From the NCBI GenBank assembly GCA_003142495.1, contig PLMM01000413.1, forward strand, positions 1 through 5,597: a stretch of 5,597 nt of DNA. The letters run 5' to 3'. Within the stretch, counting starts at the first letter, position 1; the number at the start of each line of letters is the position of its first letter. The notes under the pieces are model-generated. The model did no database searches, was not told the origin of the DNA, and was given only the letters and a program-made list of their open reading frames with translations. Of the stretch, positions 1 through 4,891 are shown in pieces. Origin of the DNA: Gemmatimonadota bacterium (lineage in GTDB: Bacteria; Gemmatimonadota; Gemmatimonadetes; Gemmatimonadales; Gemmatimonadaceae). A program made the position numbers and the translations under genes.

Positions 1-138
1 CACCTTGATCGCAACTATGCGATCGTGCTTGAGATCACGCGCGAGATAGACCGTGGCCATCCCGCCCGCACCGAGCTCGCGCTCGATCTGGTAACGATCG
101 GCGAGACTCGTGCTCAGGCGCGAGACATCATCTGTCAT
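1..138 (-). CDS. Serine/threonine protein kinase, N-terminal 46 residues (runs off window)
   Basis: The reverse strand from the ATG at 138 reads [20 protein letters not shown] and continues [15 protein letters not shown]...VAIKV to the window edge. This is the start of a Hanks-type (PknB-like) Ser/Thr kinase domain. The glycine-rich ATP loop GAGGMATV lies at residues 23-30, and the ATP-anchoring lysine of the VAIKV strand is residue 45. The catalytic loop, activation segment and any C-terminal sensor domain lie outside the window, so substrates and membrane anchoring cannot be judged. There is no signal peptide; the kinase domain starts almost at once, as usual for cytoplasmic N-termini of this family. 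The gene lies 58 bases downstream of the SnoaL-like gene on the same strand and could be cotranscribed with it. No strong Shine-Dalgarno motif is visible before the ATG. Family assignment is firm; everything beyond the ATP-binding lobe is unknown. Confidence 0.9.
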   Translation of the reverse strand, partial: MTDDVSRLSTSLADRYQIERELGAGGMATVYLARDLKHDRIVAIKV

Positions 139-196
139 CTACGATGCGCTCGGAGCGATCAAGAGGCGAGAGTGCGATGCGCGGTGCAGCTCGCGC

Positions 197-652
197 TCAA
201 TTCTTCCCCCATGCCCACGCGGTCATCTGCCAACCAGCCTTGCTCTTCCTGAGCGAGATGGTGATCAACGAGCCGCTTTCCTTCACCGGCTTTCCCTTCA
301 TCGTGTACTCGTAGTCGGCGGGAACGACGACGTATGCATGGTCGAGGACGATGTCGACGTGCCGGGGTGCGGCGAGAGTGACGTGTCCAGCGGTGATGCC
401 ATTCCTCTTCGCATCCGCATCGTAGGCGTTCAACCACGTCAGGCAGGTTCCGGCGCCGTGCCATTCGTACGGCGGGAACTCGTCGATGATCGACGTGATG
501 TTGGAGCACACCGCCGTCGCGCCTTTCACGTCGCCCTTGTTGAAGGCGTCCACGAATTGACGAACGGGAAGCATCACCGCCGTCTCATCGGGAGCCGGCG
601 CGGGATGCGCGGCAAATACTGCGAAGGCGAGGCCGACTAGCAGCTTGTGCAT
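197..652 (-). CDS. Secreted SnoaL/DUF4440-like (NTF2-fold) protein, 151 aa
   Basis: The product starts MHKLLVGLAFAVFAAHPAPA, a short signal peptide with one early lysine and a hydrophobic core, so export is likely. The mature part opens with a helix containing VRQFVDAFNKGDVKGA (about residues 30-45), the usual first helix of SnoaL-like/DUF4440 NTF2-fold proteins. It continues with IDEFPPYEWHG, and then the alternating beta strands of this fold (HVDIVLDHAYVVVPADYEY, SLITISLRKSKAGWQMTAWAW). Cysteines at 49 and 70 could form a disulfide outside the cytoplasm. The length is normal for a single-domain member. Fold members range from enzymes to ligand-binding proteins, so no reaction is assigned. 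The frame is open far upstream, but the ATG at 652 is chosen because it gives the signal peptide and has GGAG eight bases before it. The kinase gene follows on the same strand; a lipoprotein gene is divergent. Confidence 0.82.
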   Translation of the reverse strand: MHKLLVGLAFAVFAAHPAPAPDETAVMLPVRQFVDAFNKGDVKGATAVCSNITSIIDEFPPYEWHGAGTCLTWLNAYDADAKRNGITAGHVTLAAPRHVDIVLDHAYVVVPADYEYTMKGKPVKESGSLITISLRKSKAGWQMTAWAWGKN

Positions 653-660
653 CCGGGTTG

Positions 661-664
661 CTCC
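661..664 (-). promoter_or_regulatory. Ribosome binding site GGAG for the SnoaL-like gene
   Basis: GGAG on the reverse strand sits eight bases before the ATG at 652. It decides the start: the same frame stays open to about 1396, but the upstream part is antisense to the lipoprotein gene and has no signal-peptide-like start. Confidence 0.6.
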
Positions 665-834
665 GGGATCGATTGAGTGGCGAGAGTGCTTCAACCGCGA
701 GTGCGCGCGACGGCTAAGATGGCGCCCTGGAAGCTGCGCCGCCATGCCGGAGATCTTCGCGATCGCCGCCATCGCCTTATCAAATCGGGCTTCGATCGCT
801 ACCTTCGCCGAGCGATGGTTTGCGGTGCACCAAC

Positions 835-839
835 GGAGG
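835..839 (+). promoter_or_regulatory. Ribosome binding site GGAGG for the lipoprotein gene
   Basis: GGAGG ends five bases before the ATG at 845. It fixes the start at the codon giving a lipoprotein signal peptide rather than the upstream in-frame ATG at 677, whose extension is arginine-rich and would bury the signal peptide. Confidence 0.75.
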
Positions 840-844
840 TTGCC

Positions 845-1807
845 ATGCGTCGTGCGCTCGCGCTGTTGTCGTTCGTCGTTGCGTGCTCGGGGTCTACCGC
901 CAAGGTCGATCCGAGCCTCGTGGGCAGCTGGGAGCTGATGGTACCGAATGCGCAGGGCGTGGCGCGCTGGGTCTGGGACATTCGCGCGGACGGCACGTAT
1001 GGCTTTCACGCGGAGGGGCCCGGCAATATTCCCGCGCACAGCGGCGTGTTCGAAGCCCGGGGCGGCCACTACATACTGCGCTCCACCACGCTCGCGTGGA
1101 TCGACACGGGCACCTACGTGCCGCCGCACGGAGACACGCTGACCGCGACCGGCAAGCTCGGCACCGCCTCGTGGGTGCGCGCCAAGGCCGCACAAGGCCC
1201 CGCGCGCAGCGATTCGACGAGCGTACCGGCCGTCGACGCGCGCACCTATACGGCGGCCGAGGTCTACGATATCGTTTCGAAGCACACGTTCGACGACAGG
1301 ATACTCGAAGCACCGTCGAGATTCACTCGCACCGAGACAGTCGATCCGGACGCGCGAGAGCGAAGCGATGGCGTGATCGGTATCGTGCGGGCGCACGTTC
1401 TCGCTGCGAGAGACTCCGGAACGATCTCATACGTGGTCTATCGCGATAGCGCTGCGGCCGAAGCCGCACACGAGATGCTCGCCATCTTCGACTCGAAGGT
1501 ATTTCGCAGCGGGCCCGGCGAGTTCGTCTCGTCGCATGCGTACTCGCATCGCGAGCGCGGGGAGGCACGCTGCCTCTCGCGTCTGCACCTCCGAACATCC
1601 ACGACCGCGACAATCACCTGCTACCTGCCGGTGCAATATCCGGTGCGCGAGCCGGTCCTGATCGAGAGCGAATTAGGCGAGAATGTCTCGGCGACGAGCA
1701 ACGAGGCCTCGCTCGCCGCCGTGCAGCGCGCGGAGGATCTGCTGTTCGCTGGAATCAAGGAGTGGTCGCTACAGTTTCCAGCGAGCAGCGGCGGTAGCAC
1801 GAAGTAA
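845..1807 (+). CDS. Lipoprotein with lipocalin-like N-terminal domain and unrecognised C-terminal domain, 320 aa
   Basis: The N-terminus MRRALALLSFVVACSGS is a lipoprotein signal peptide. The lipobox V-V-A-C puts the lipidated cysteine at residue 14, and the serine after it favours the outer membrane. Residues about 22-112 resemble lipocalin-like domains: LVGSWEL, IRADGTYGFH, an SGVFEARGGHYIL strand pair, DTGTY, then TGKLGTASWVR. A Ser/Ala-rich linker (about 113-132) leads to a second mixed alpha/beta domain (about 134-312) that I do not recognise. It contains YTAAEVYDIVSKH, a strand-rich core, Cys243 and Cys259 that could pair, and an amphipathic C-terminal helix with AEDLLFAGIKEW. A ligand-binding or envelope stress role is a guess only. 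The start is set by GGAGG and the lipobox. It is divergent from the SnoaL-like gene, and its stop faces that of the VOC gene with 18 bases between and no visible terminator hairpin. Confidence 0.82.
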   Translation: MRRALALLSFVVACSGSTAKVDPSLVGSWELMVPNAQGVARWVWDIRADGTYGFHAEGPGNIPAHSGVFEARGGHYILRSTTLAWIDTGTYVPPHGDTLTATGKLGTASWVRAKAAQGPARSDSTSVPAVDARTYTAAEVYDIVSKHTFDDRILEAPSRFTRTETVDPDARERSDGVIGIVRAHVLAARDSGTISYVVYRDSAAAEAAHEMLAIFDSKVFRSGPGEFVSSHAYSHRERGEARCLSRLHLRTSTTATITCYLPVQYPVREPVLIESELGENVSATSNEASLAAVQRAEDLLFAGIKEWSLQFPASSGGSTK

Positions 1808-1825
1808 GGAAGCATCGATCAGACT

Positions 1826-2311
1826 CTAGCCGCGTCGTGCCGACTCGATCGCAGCGATGTCGATCTTTCCCATCTCCATCATCGCATCGAACGCTCGCTT
1901 GGCAGCAGCGGGATCGGGATCGGTGACCGCCTCCGTGAGGGCGATCGGCGTGATCTGCCACGACAGCCCCCACTTGTCCTTGCACCAACCACACGCGCTC
2001 TCCTGCCCGCCGTTGCGAACAATCGCGTTCCAATAGCGATCCGTTTCGGCCTGGTCGGCGGTTGCGACCTGAAAGGAGAATGCTTCGGATTGCTTGAACG
2101 TGTCTCCGCCGTTGAGGCCAAGGCACGGAATGCCCATCACCGTGAACTCGACGGTCAGGACGTCGCCCTTTTTTCCCGACGGATAGTCCCCGGGCGCAAG
2201 GTGCGTGGCCGTGACGAAAGAGTCGGGAAACGTCTTCGCGTAGAACTGCGCGGCGCCAGAGGCGTCTCCGTTGTACCAGAGGCAGATCGTATTCTTTGCG
2301 GGCTTCGCCAT
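1826..2311 (-). CDS. PhnB-like VOC family protein (3-demethylubiquinone-9 3-methyltransferase-type domain), 161 aa
   Basis: The protein has the features of the PhnB-like branch of the vicinal oxygen chelate (glyoxalase/dioxygenase) superfamily. There is an opening strand and helix, NTICLWYNGDASGAAQFYAK (residues 7-26). A second strand carries VEFTVMGIPCLGLNGG, then FSFQVATADQAETDRYW. The family signature GWCKDKWGLSWQI lies at 108-120, and the usual tail KRAFDAMMEMGKIDIAAIESA closes it. Its length is typical for the family. Despite the Pfam-style methyltransferase name, most such proteins have no proven reaction; members are cytoplasmic, often dimeric, and only some keep metal ligands. The ATG at 2311 has GGAG seven bases upstream. 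It lies 87 bases after the DoxX-like gene on the same strand and is probably the last gene of that operon. VOC and DoxX genes often sit near each other in soil bacteria. Confidence 0.9.
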   Translation of the reverse strand: MAKPAKNTICLWYNGDASGAAQFYAKTFPDSFVTATHLAPGDYPSGKKGDVLTVEFTVMGIPCLGLNGGDTFKQSEAFSFQVATADQAETDRYWNAIVRNGGQESACGWCKDKWGLSWQITPIALTEAVTDPDPAAAKRAFDAMMEMGKIDIAAIESARRG

Positions 2312-2318
2312 GACAGTT

Positions 2319-2322
2319 CTCC
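2319..2322 (-). promoter_or_regulatory. Ribosome binding site GGAG for the VOC gene
   Basis: GGAG on the reverse strand lies seven bases before the ATG at 2311, within the 87-base gap after the DoxX-like gene. No promoter or terminator is obvious in that gap, which supports read-through from the upstream genes. Confidence 0.6.
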
Positions 2323-2398
2323 GTTACGTGAGAGAAAACATCACTCGGATACGCGATCGGCGTGCCAGGCGTTGTCGCGCTGCAGCTGATACGACCAA

Positions 2399-2770
2399 TC
2401 AGAAGATCGGATGCAAGACCATTCGGCCGTACGCCACGAATGCCATGAGGAGACCCAGCGCGGCGCTCATGAGGATCGGTGCAAGCTGCCGGTATTTGAC
2501 GTGCACTCCGATGAACACGAGGCTCTCGATCGCGAGGACGGTGGCGGCCACCCCCGTGAGCTCAGGTCGCCAGTGAAAAGCACCTGGGACGATCAACCCG
2601 ATCGCGCAGAGGAGCTCGAGGTTTCCGAGCATCGTCCAGGCTTGCTGCGGCAGCGCAGCAAAGGACGGATCCTGCTCGCGGATCTTGTCGAACATGAAGA
2701 CCTTCATGACGCCGGACGCTGCGTAGAGCAGTGCCGAGAGGACCTGCAGGATCCACAGCAGGATGTTCAT
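2399..2770 (-). CDS. DoxX-family small integral membrane protein, 123 aa
   Basis: The product is a compact four-helix membrane protein of DoxX/DoxX-like type. Hydrophobic segments fall at about 3-24 (containing LLYAASGVMKVF, the usual small-residue plus lysine motif of the first DoxX helix), 46-66 (NLELLCAIGLIVPG), 72-92 and 97-118. The helix 1-2 loop is charged and contains KIREQDPSF. Family members act in the inner membrane, some with redox partners or quinones, but no specific substrate can be inferred here. The ATG at 2770 overlaps the stop of the oxidoreductase gene in an ATGA arrangement, which implies translational coupling. A start 27 codons upstream is possible in frame but would put a polar, His-rich stretch before the first helix, so it is rejected. 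The VOC gene follows on the same strand. Confidence 0.88.
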   Translation of the reverse strand: MNILLWILQVLSALLYAASGVMKVFMFDKIREQDPSFAALPQQAWTMLGNLELLCAIGLIVPGAFHWRPELTGVAATVLAIESLVFIGVHVKYRQLAPILMSAALGLLMAFVAYGRMVLHPIF

Positions 2771-4314
2771 TGTCTTTTTCGTCCCGGTGTGAGCTGTCGG
2801 ATGACCTGCTGCGCACACATGTACCCCGGCGTGCCGGCGATCGAGCCGCACGGATACGCGCCGGCGCCGCAGTACGAAATGGCGGGCCAGTCGCCAAAAG
2901 TATAGAAGTGCGACGCGGGGTCGGCGGAGAACTGGCGGTCGAAGAAGGTCTGTCCGCCTGCGAGCATCGTGTGGTCGAGATTGCCGCCGGGGAAGAGGAA
3001 GAGCTGCTGCATGTCGCGCGGTGAAAGAAGGCGGCTCCAGACGCAGTCTTCGGGATTGGCGACGTGAGCGAGAAGCTGGGCCTTCACCGCGGCTTCGACG
3101 TCGGGAAGAGCGTTGCCGCTCGCATTCAGCGCCACGTTCTTGAAGAAGAGGGTGATCCGGTCGAATGGCTCGACGAGGCCGAGCTGCCGCATCGCTGCCC
3201 CTTCGCAGTAGACCTGGATGTAACCGGGGGCGTAGTCGGCGAAGCCGTCGAGGACGCGCAGCGTCGCGGCCTCGAAGTCGGCGATGGAGGAGACGGAGAA
3301 GATGAAGCGGAAGGCGGTGTCTGCGCCTTTATCGGCTGTCAGCTGCTCGTCGAGCCACCGCACGGGGCGACGGAAGAAGAGGGTGAGCTTCCCGCTCGTG
3401 CCGGTGAATCGCTTCTGCTCGATGTCGCGGATCATCGCCTGGTCGCCGACGAGGCGGGCGGCGGTCAGCGGGTCGGTGGCGAGGAGGAGGTGGTCGTACG
3501 GGATACTTGCCCTGGTGCCACCGCGCTCGAAGTGGACGGCTTTGCGACCGGTATCGACAGCTGCAACTTTGCCTCCGAGTTGGAGGTCGACACCGAGCTC
3601 GCCGTTGATCGTCGCCAGCTCCTCGGTGAGTCGCCAGAGTCCTTCGCGGACAAAGCCGTAGTAGCCGTCGAAGATGGAGCCCGAGTCCATCAGCGGAAGG
3701 GTGAAGGCGGAGTACGGCTCGTGGAGTGAGACGGGGCCGCTCTCGGTCACCGTCATCGCCATGTAGATCTTCGTCTGCTCGCTGGTGAAGTAGTGATCGA
3801 GGAGGTCGGCGGCGCTGCCGCTGATCCAGCGCCGAGTGAGCTCGTCGCCGAGCCGTGCTTCGGCTTCGGCGAGAGTCGGGGGGACGGCTCGGCGGTAGCC
3901 GTCCTGGAGGTAGGCGACGACCTTCGCTTCATCGGCGCGGAAGCCGGCGACGTCGCCGCGCTCGCCCCAGCGGTCGGCGAGCTCCTGTTGCAGCTGAACG
4001 GGGTCGCGGTGAATCCACGCCGACTTTGCGGCGTTGGGGAAGTAGACGCGTTTGGATTCGGCGGGGACGTAGGTCTCGAGGCGCCGGGCGAGTCCCGTCT
4101 CCTGGAAGACGAAGTCCTGCATGAGGCCGAGGACCGACGCTCCGAGTGCATATTGTTGCAGCTGGCCGTCGATGCGAGCGATCTCCGAGACGCAGGCGCC
4201 GCCGGGGCGCTCGGCGCGATCGATGACCGTGACGTCGCAGCCGGCGCGGCGCAGGTAGTTGGCGGCGACGAGGCCATTGATGCCGGCACCGATGATGACG
4301 ACGGAGTCGGGCAC
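2767..4314 (-). CDS. FAD-dependent oxidoreductase, CrtI/PYROXD2-like (phytoene desaturase superfamily), 515 aa
   Basis: The N-terminus VVIIGAGINGLVAANYLRRA is a dinucleotide-binding Rossmann motif with glycines 9, 11 and 14. Asp32 ends the second strand, where an acidic residue binds the adenosine ribose, and RPGG follows at 36-39. The middle (about 60-330) is the variable substrate region, with a second GxxVxxVDTG-type strand near 248-256 and the HLLLATDPL segment at 275-283 typical of FAD-bound oxidoreductases. The C-terminus has PGGNLDHTMLAGGQTFFDRQ (442-461) and YCGAGAYPCGSIAGTPGY (481-498), matching the C-terminal FAD-binding block of CrtI and PYROXD2-like enzymes. A Cys replaces the second Gly of the common PGG. 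Members desaturate or oxidise hydrophobic substrates; no carotenoid genes are nearby, so phytoene is not assumed. The start is a GTG at 4314 with AGAGGAG six bases upstream. It overlaps the DoxX-like gene by four bases and probably leads the operon. Confidence 0.9.
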   Translation of the reverse strand: MPDSVVIIGAGINGLVAANYLRRAGCDVTVIDRAERPGGACVSEIARIDGQLQQYALGASVLGLMQDFVFQETGLARRLETYVPAESKRVYFPNAAKSAWIHRDPVQLQQELADRWGERGDVAGFRADEAKVVAYLQDGYRRAVPPTLAEAEARLGDELTRRWISGSAADLLDHYFTSEQTKIYMAMTVTESGPVSLHEPYSAFTLPLMDSGSIFDGYYGFVREGLWRLTEELATINGELGVDLQLGGKVAAVDTGRKAVHFERGGTRASIPYDHLLLATDPLTAARLVGDQAMIRDIEQKRFTGTSGKLTLFFRRPVRWLDEQLTADKGADTAFRFIFSVSSIADFEAATLRVLDGFADYAPGYIQVYCEGAAMRQLGLVEPFDRITLFFKNVALNASGNALPDVEAAVKAQLLAHVANPEDCVWSRLLSPRDMQQLFLFPGGNLDHTMLAGGQTFFDRQFSADPASHFYTFGDWPAISYCGAGAYPCGSIAGTPGYMCAQQVIRQLTPGRKRQ

Positions 4315-4320
4315 TGAGGG

Positions 4321-4327
4321 CTCCTCT
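4321..4327 (-). promoter_or_regulatory. Ribosome binding site AGAGGAG for the oxidoreductase (GTG start)
   Basis: AGAGGAG on the reverse strand lies six bases before the GTG at 4314. The nearby ATG at 4337 is out of frame, so the strong site supports GTG, which also puts the Rossmann motif four residues from the N-terminus as expected. Confidence 0.75.
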
Positions 4328-4521
4328 ACGAATTCATGACCTGCGAATTCTGCACTGCTGGCTCGCGGCTCGCCATGCGGTAACTGCGCCGGCGATCAAT
4401 GCGACGGTCGGCCTCTCCGGCTCGGACTTCAGGTTCACTCATCTCCCTGAATCAACCCGAGCATTCATTCGAAATGTCAAGCACCCGGGACTTCGTCTCC
4501 GGGGTGGCTCGGGAGGAACCG

Positions 4522-4599
4522 ATGAGAATACAGTGGACTGGCGCAATGCGCGCACAACCCAGTTTCGTCGACCATCCGAGAACGTCGTTGGAGGACTAA
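4522..4599 (+). CDS. Possible small ORF of 25 codons ending in the attC-like element
   Basis: An ATG at 4522 is preceded by GGGAGG at 4511-4516, five bases away. The frame encodes MRIQWTGAMRAQPSFVDHPR plus five more residues and stops at a TAA (4597-4599) that lies inside the TAAC of the attC-like repeat. The peptide matches nothing I recognise and has no signal or membrane segment. The same frame is open upstream to an ATG at 4399, but that start has no ribosome binding site. Stops inside the first repeat are common in integron cassettes because the TAAC motif supplies one, so this may be a cassette ORF remnant or simply chance. Confidence 0.2.
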   Translation: MRIQWTGAMRAQPSFVDHPRTSLED

Positions 4600-4692
4600 C
4601 GCCCAAGTTCAGCTGCGAGCGAGTCAATAGAAGCGCCGCGCGCAGCGTGGCGCAATCATCAGATCGCCTGTCAGCTGCAACGTTCGTCAGGC
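4594..4692. repeat. attC-like imperfect inverted-repeat structure (about 99 bases)
   Basis: The left arm has GACTAACG (4594-4601) and then CAGCTG at 4610-4615. The right arm has CAGCTG at 4672-4677 and then CGTCAGGC (4685-4692). Reversed, the right arm reads GCCTGACG followed by GCAGCTG, so outer and inner boxes pair at similar spacing, with mismatches between them. A second GC-rich stem, GCGCC/GGCGC (4633-4637 with 4649-4653), lies in the centre. This two-box layout is that of integron attC sites, whose outer boxes follow RYYYAAC and GTTRRRY. Each box deviates by one base here (GACTAAC, GTCAGGC). Read on the minus strand the crossover box is GTTAGTC, which keeps the critical GTT, so the minus orientation fits better. 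No integrase gene is in the window. A degenerate or solo site is the best reading; an unrelated structured repeat is the alternative. Confidence 0.4.
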
Positions 4693-4696
4693 CGCA

Positions 4697-4709
4697 GAGC
4701 GAATCGCTC
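4697..4709. repeat. 13-base palindrome beside the attC-like structure
   Basis: GAGCGA and TCGCTC flank a single central A, forming a perfect 6-base inverted repeat four bases past the attC-like right arm. It could be a small operator or chance in GC-rich DNA. Confidence 0.3.
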
Positions 4710-4830
4710 GCCATGCGTGGCCCTGACTGCATCCCGGCCAGGTGGGGACACACTGCAATCCGGTCGACGTAAGGGGAACCGTCTTCGCCGGAGTTCTTGT
4801 CTCCGTGTGAGGGGTGGCGCTTCCACAATA

Positions 4831-4861
4831 GCAAATACTTAGGTATTTACAAAAGTATTGC
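4831..4861. promoter_or_regulatory. AT-rich nested inverted repeats, possible operator
   Basis: AAATAC and GTATTT form a perfect six-base stem with a four-base loop (4833-4848). An overlapping outer pair, GCAAATACTT (4831-4840) and AAGTATTGC (4853-4861), is complementary except for one missing base. The repeats overlap a -35-like hexamer, as expected for a repressor operator. The motif is not the usual BlaI/MecI TACA-TGTA dyad; the regulator cannot be named. Confidence 0.4.
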
Positions 4862-4874
4862 GTCATTGTAGAAA
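4846..4874 (+). promoter_or_regulatory. Candidate sigma-70-type promoter before the serine hydrolase frame
   Basis: TTTACA at 4846-4851 is separated by 17 bases from TAGAAA at 4869-4874, a five-of-six -35 match with a weak -10. It lies in the only AT-rich patch of a GC-rich window and points toward the hydrolase. The hydrolase homology begins about 20 bases after the -10, too close to leave room for a leader and signal peptide. Confidence 0.35.
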
Positions 4875-4891
4875 TCCCGGCAGATCGATAA

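Larger units (their letters stand above)
653..844. other. Divergent intergenic region
   Basis: These 192 bases lie between the divergent SnoaL-like and lipoprotein genes and must hold the promoters of both. Apart from the two ribosome binding sites and an 8-base GCGATCGC palindrome at 759-766, no convincing -35/-10 pair, operator or RNA structure is visible. The reading frames that cross it on both strands extend the neighbouring genes upstream and lack protein-like character. Confidence 0.5.
4315..4891. other. 577-base gap without a clear gene
   Basis: No reading frame here looks like a known protein. A minus-strand frame of 131 codons (4439-4834) has no ribosome binding site, is Arg/Ser/Pro-rich as shadow frames in GC-rich DNA usually are, and runs across the inverted-repeat structure. 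What the gap does hold is listed separately: the oxidoreductase ribosome binding site, a 25-codon ORF, an attC-like inverted repeat, a short palindrome, and an AT-rich promoter-like island. Base composition changes sharply from GC-rich to AT-rich near 4825 and back near 4875. Confidence 0.6.

Noticed and set aside
677..844. Upstream ATG giving a 56-residue extension of the lipoprotein
   Set aside because: The extension is arginine-rich with no ribosome binding site; GGAGG and the lipobox both point to 845.
653..1396. Minus-strand extension of the SnoaL-like frame to 399 codons
   Set aside because: It is antisense to the lipoprotein gene, Arg/Ala-rich, and would bury a good signal peptide and ribosome binding site at 652.
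3064..4317. Two long plus-strand frames (221 and 174 codons) opposite the oxidoreductase
   Set aside because: They are Glu/Val/Gly-rich mirror frames of a gene with strong domain evidence on the other strand, with no recognisable motifs.
4330..4350. Two GAATTC sites 15 bases apart as a paired operator
   Set aside because: Flanking bases differ and the sites are short; chance is the simplest explanation.
4450..4480. TTGACA on the minus strand at 4475-4480 as the -35 of the oxidoreductase operon
   Set aside because: No acceptable -10 lies 16-19 bases downstream; the best is three of six matches.
4482..4506. GC-rich hairpin (CACCCGG against CCGGGGTG) as a terminator
   Set aside because: There is a bulge in the stem and no T-run after it on either strand, and no gene ends nearby.
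4439..4834. 131-codon minus-strand frame in the intergenic gap
   Set aside because: It has no ribosome binding site or protein-like composition, and it crosses the attC-like repeat; it looks like a chance frame.
4848..4870. TACA...TGTA as a BlaI/MecI operator for the hydrolase
   Set aside because: The half-sites are 15 bases apart, far wider than the BlaI/MecI dyad.
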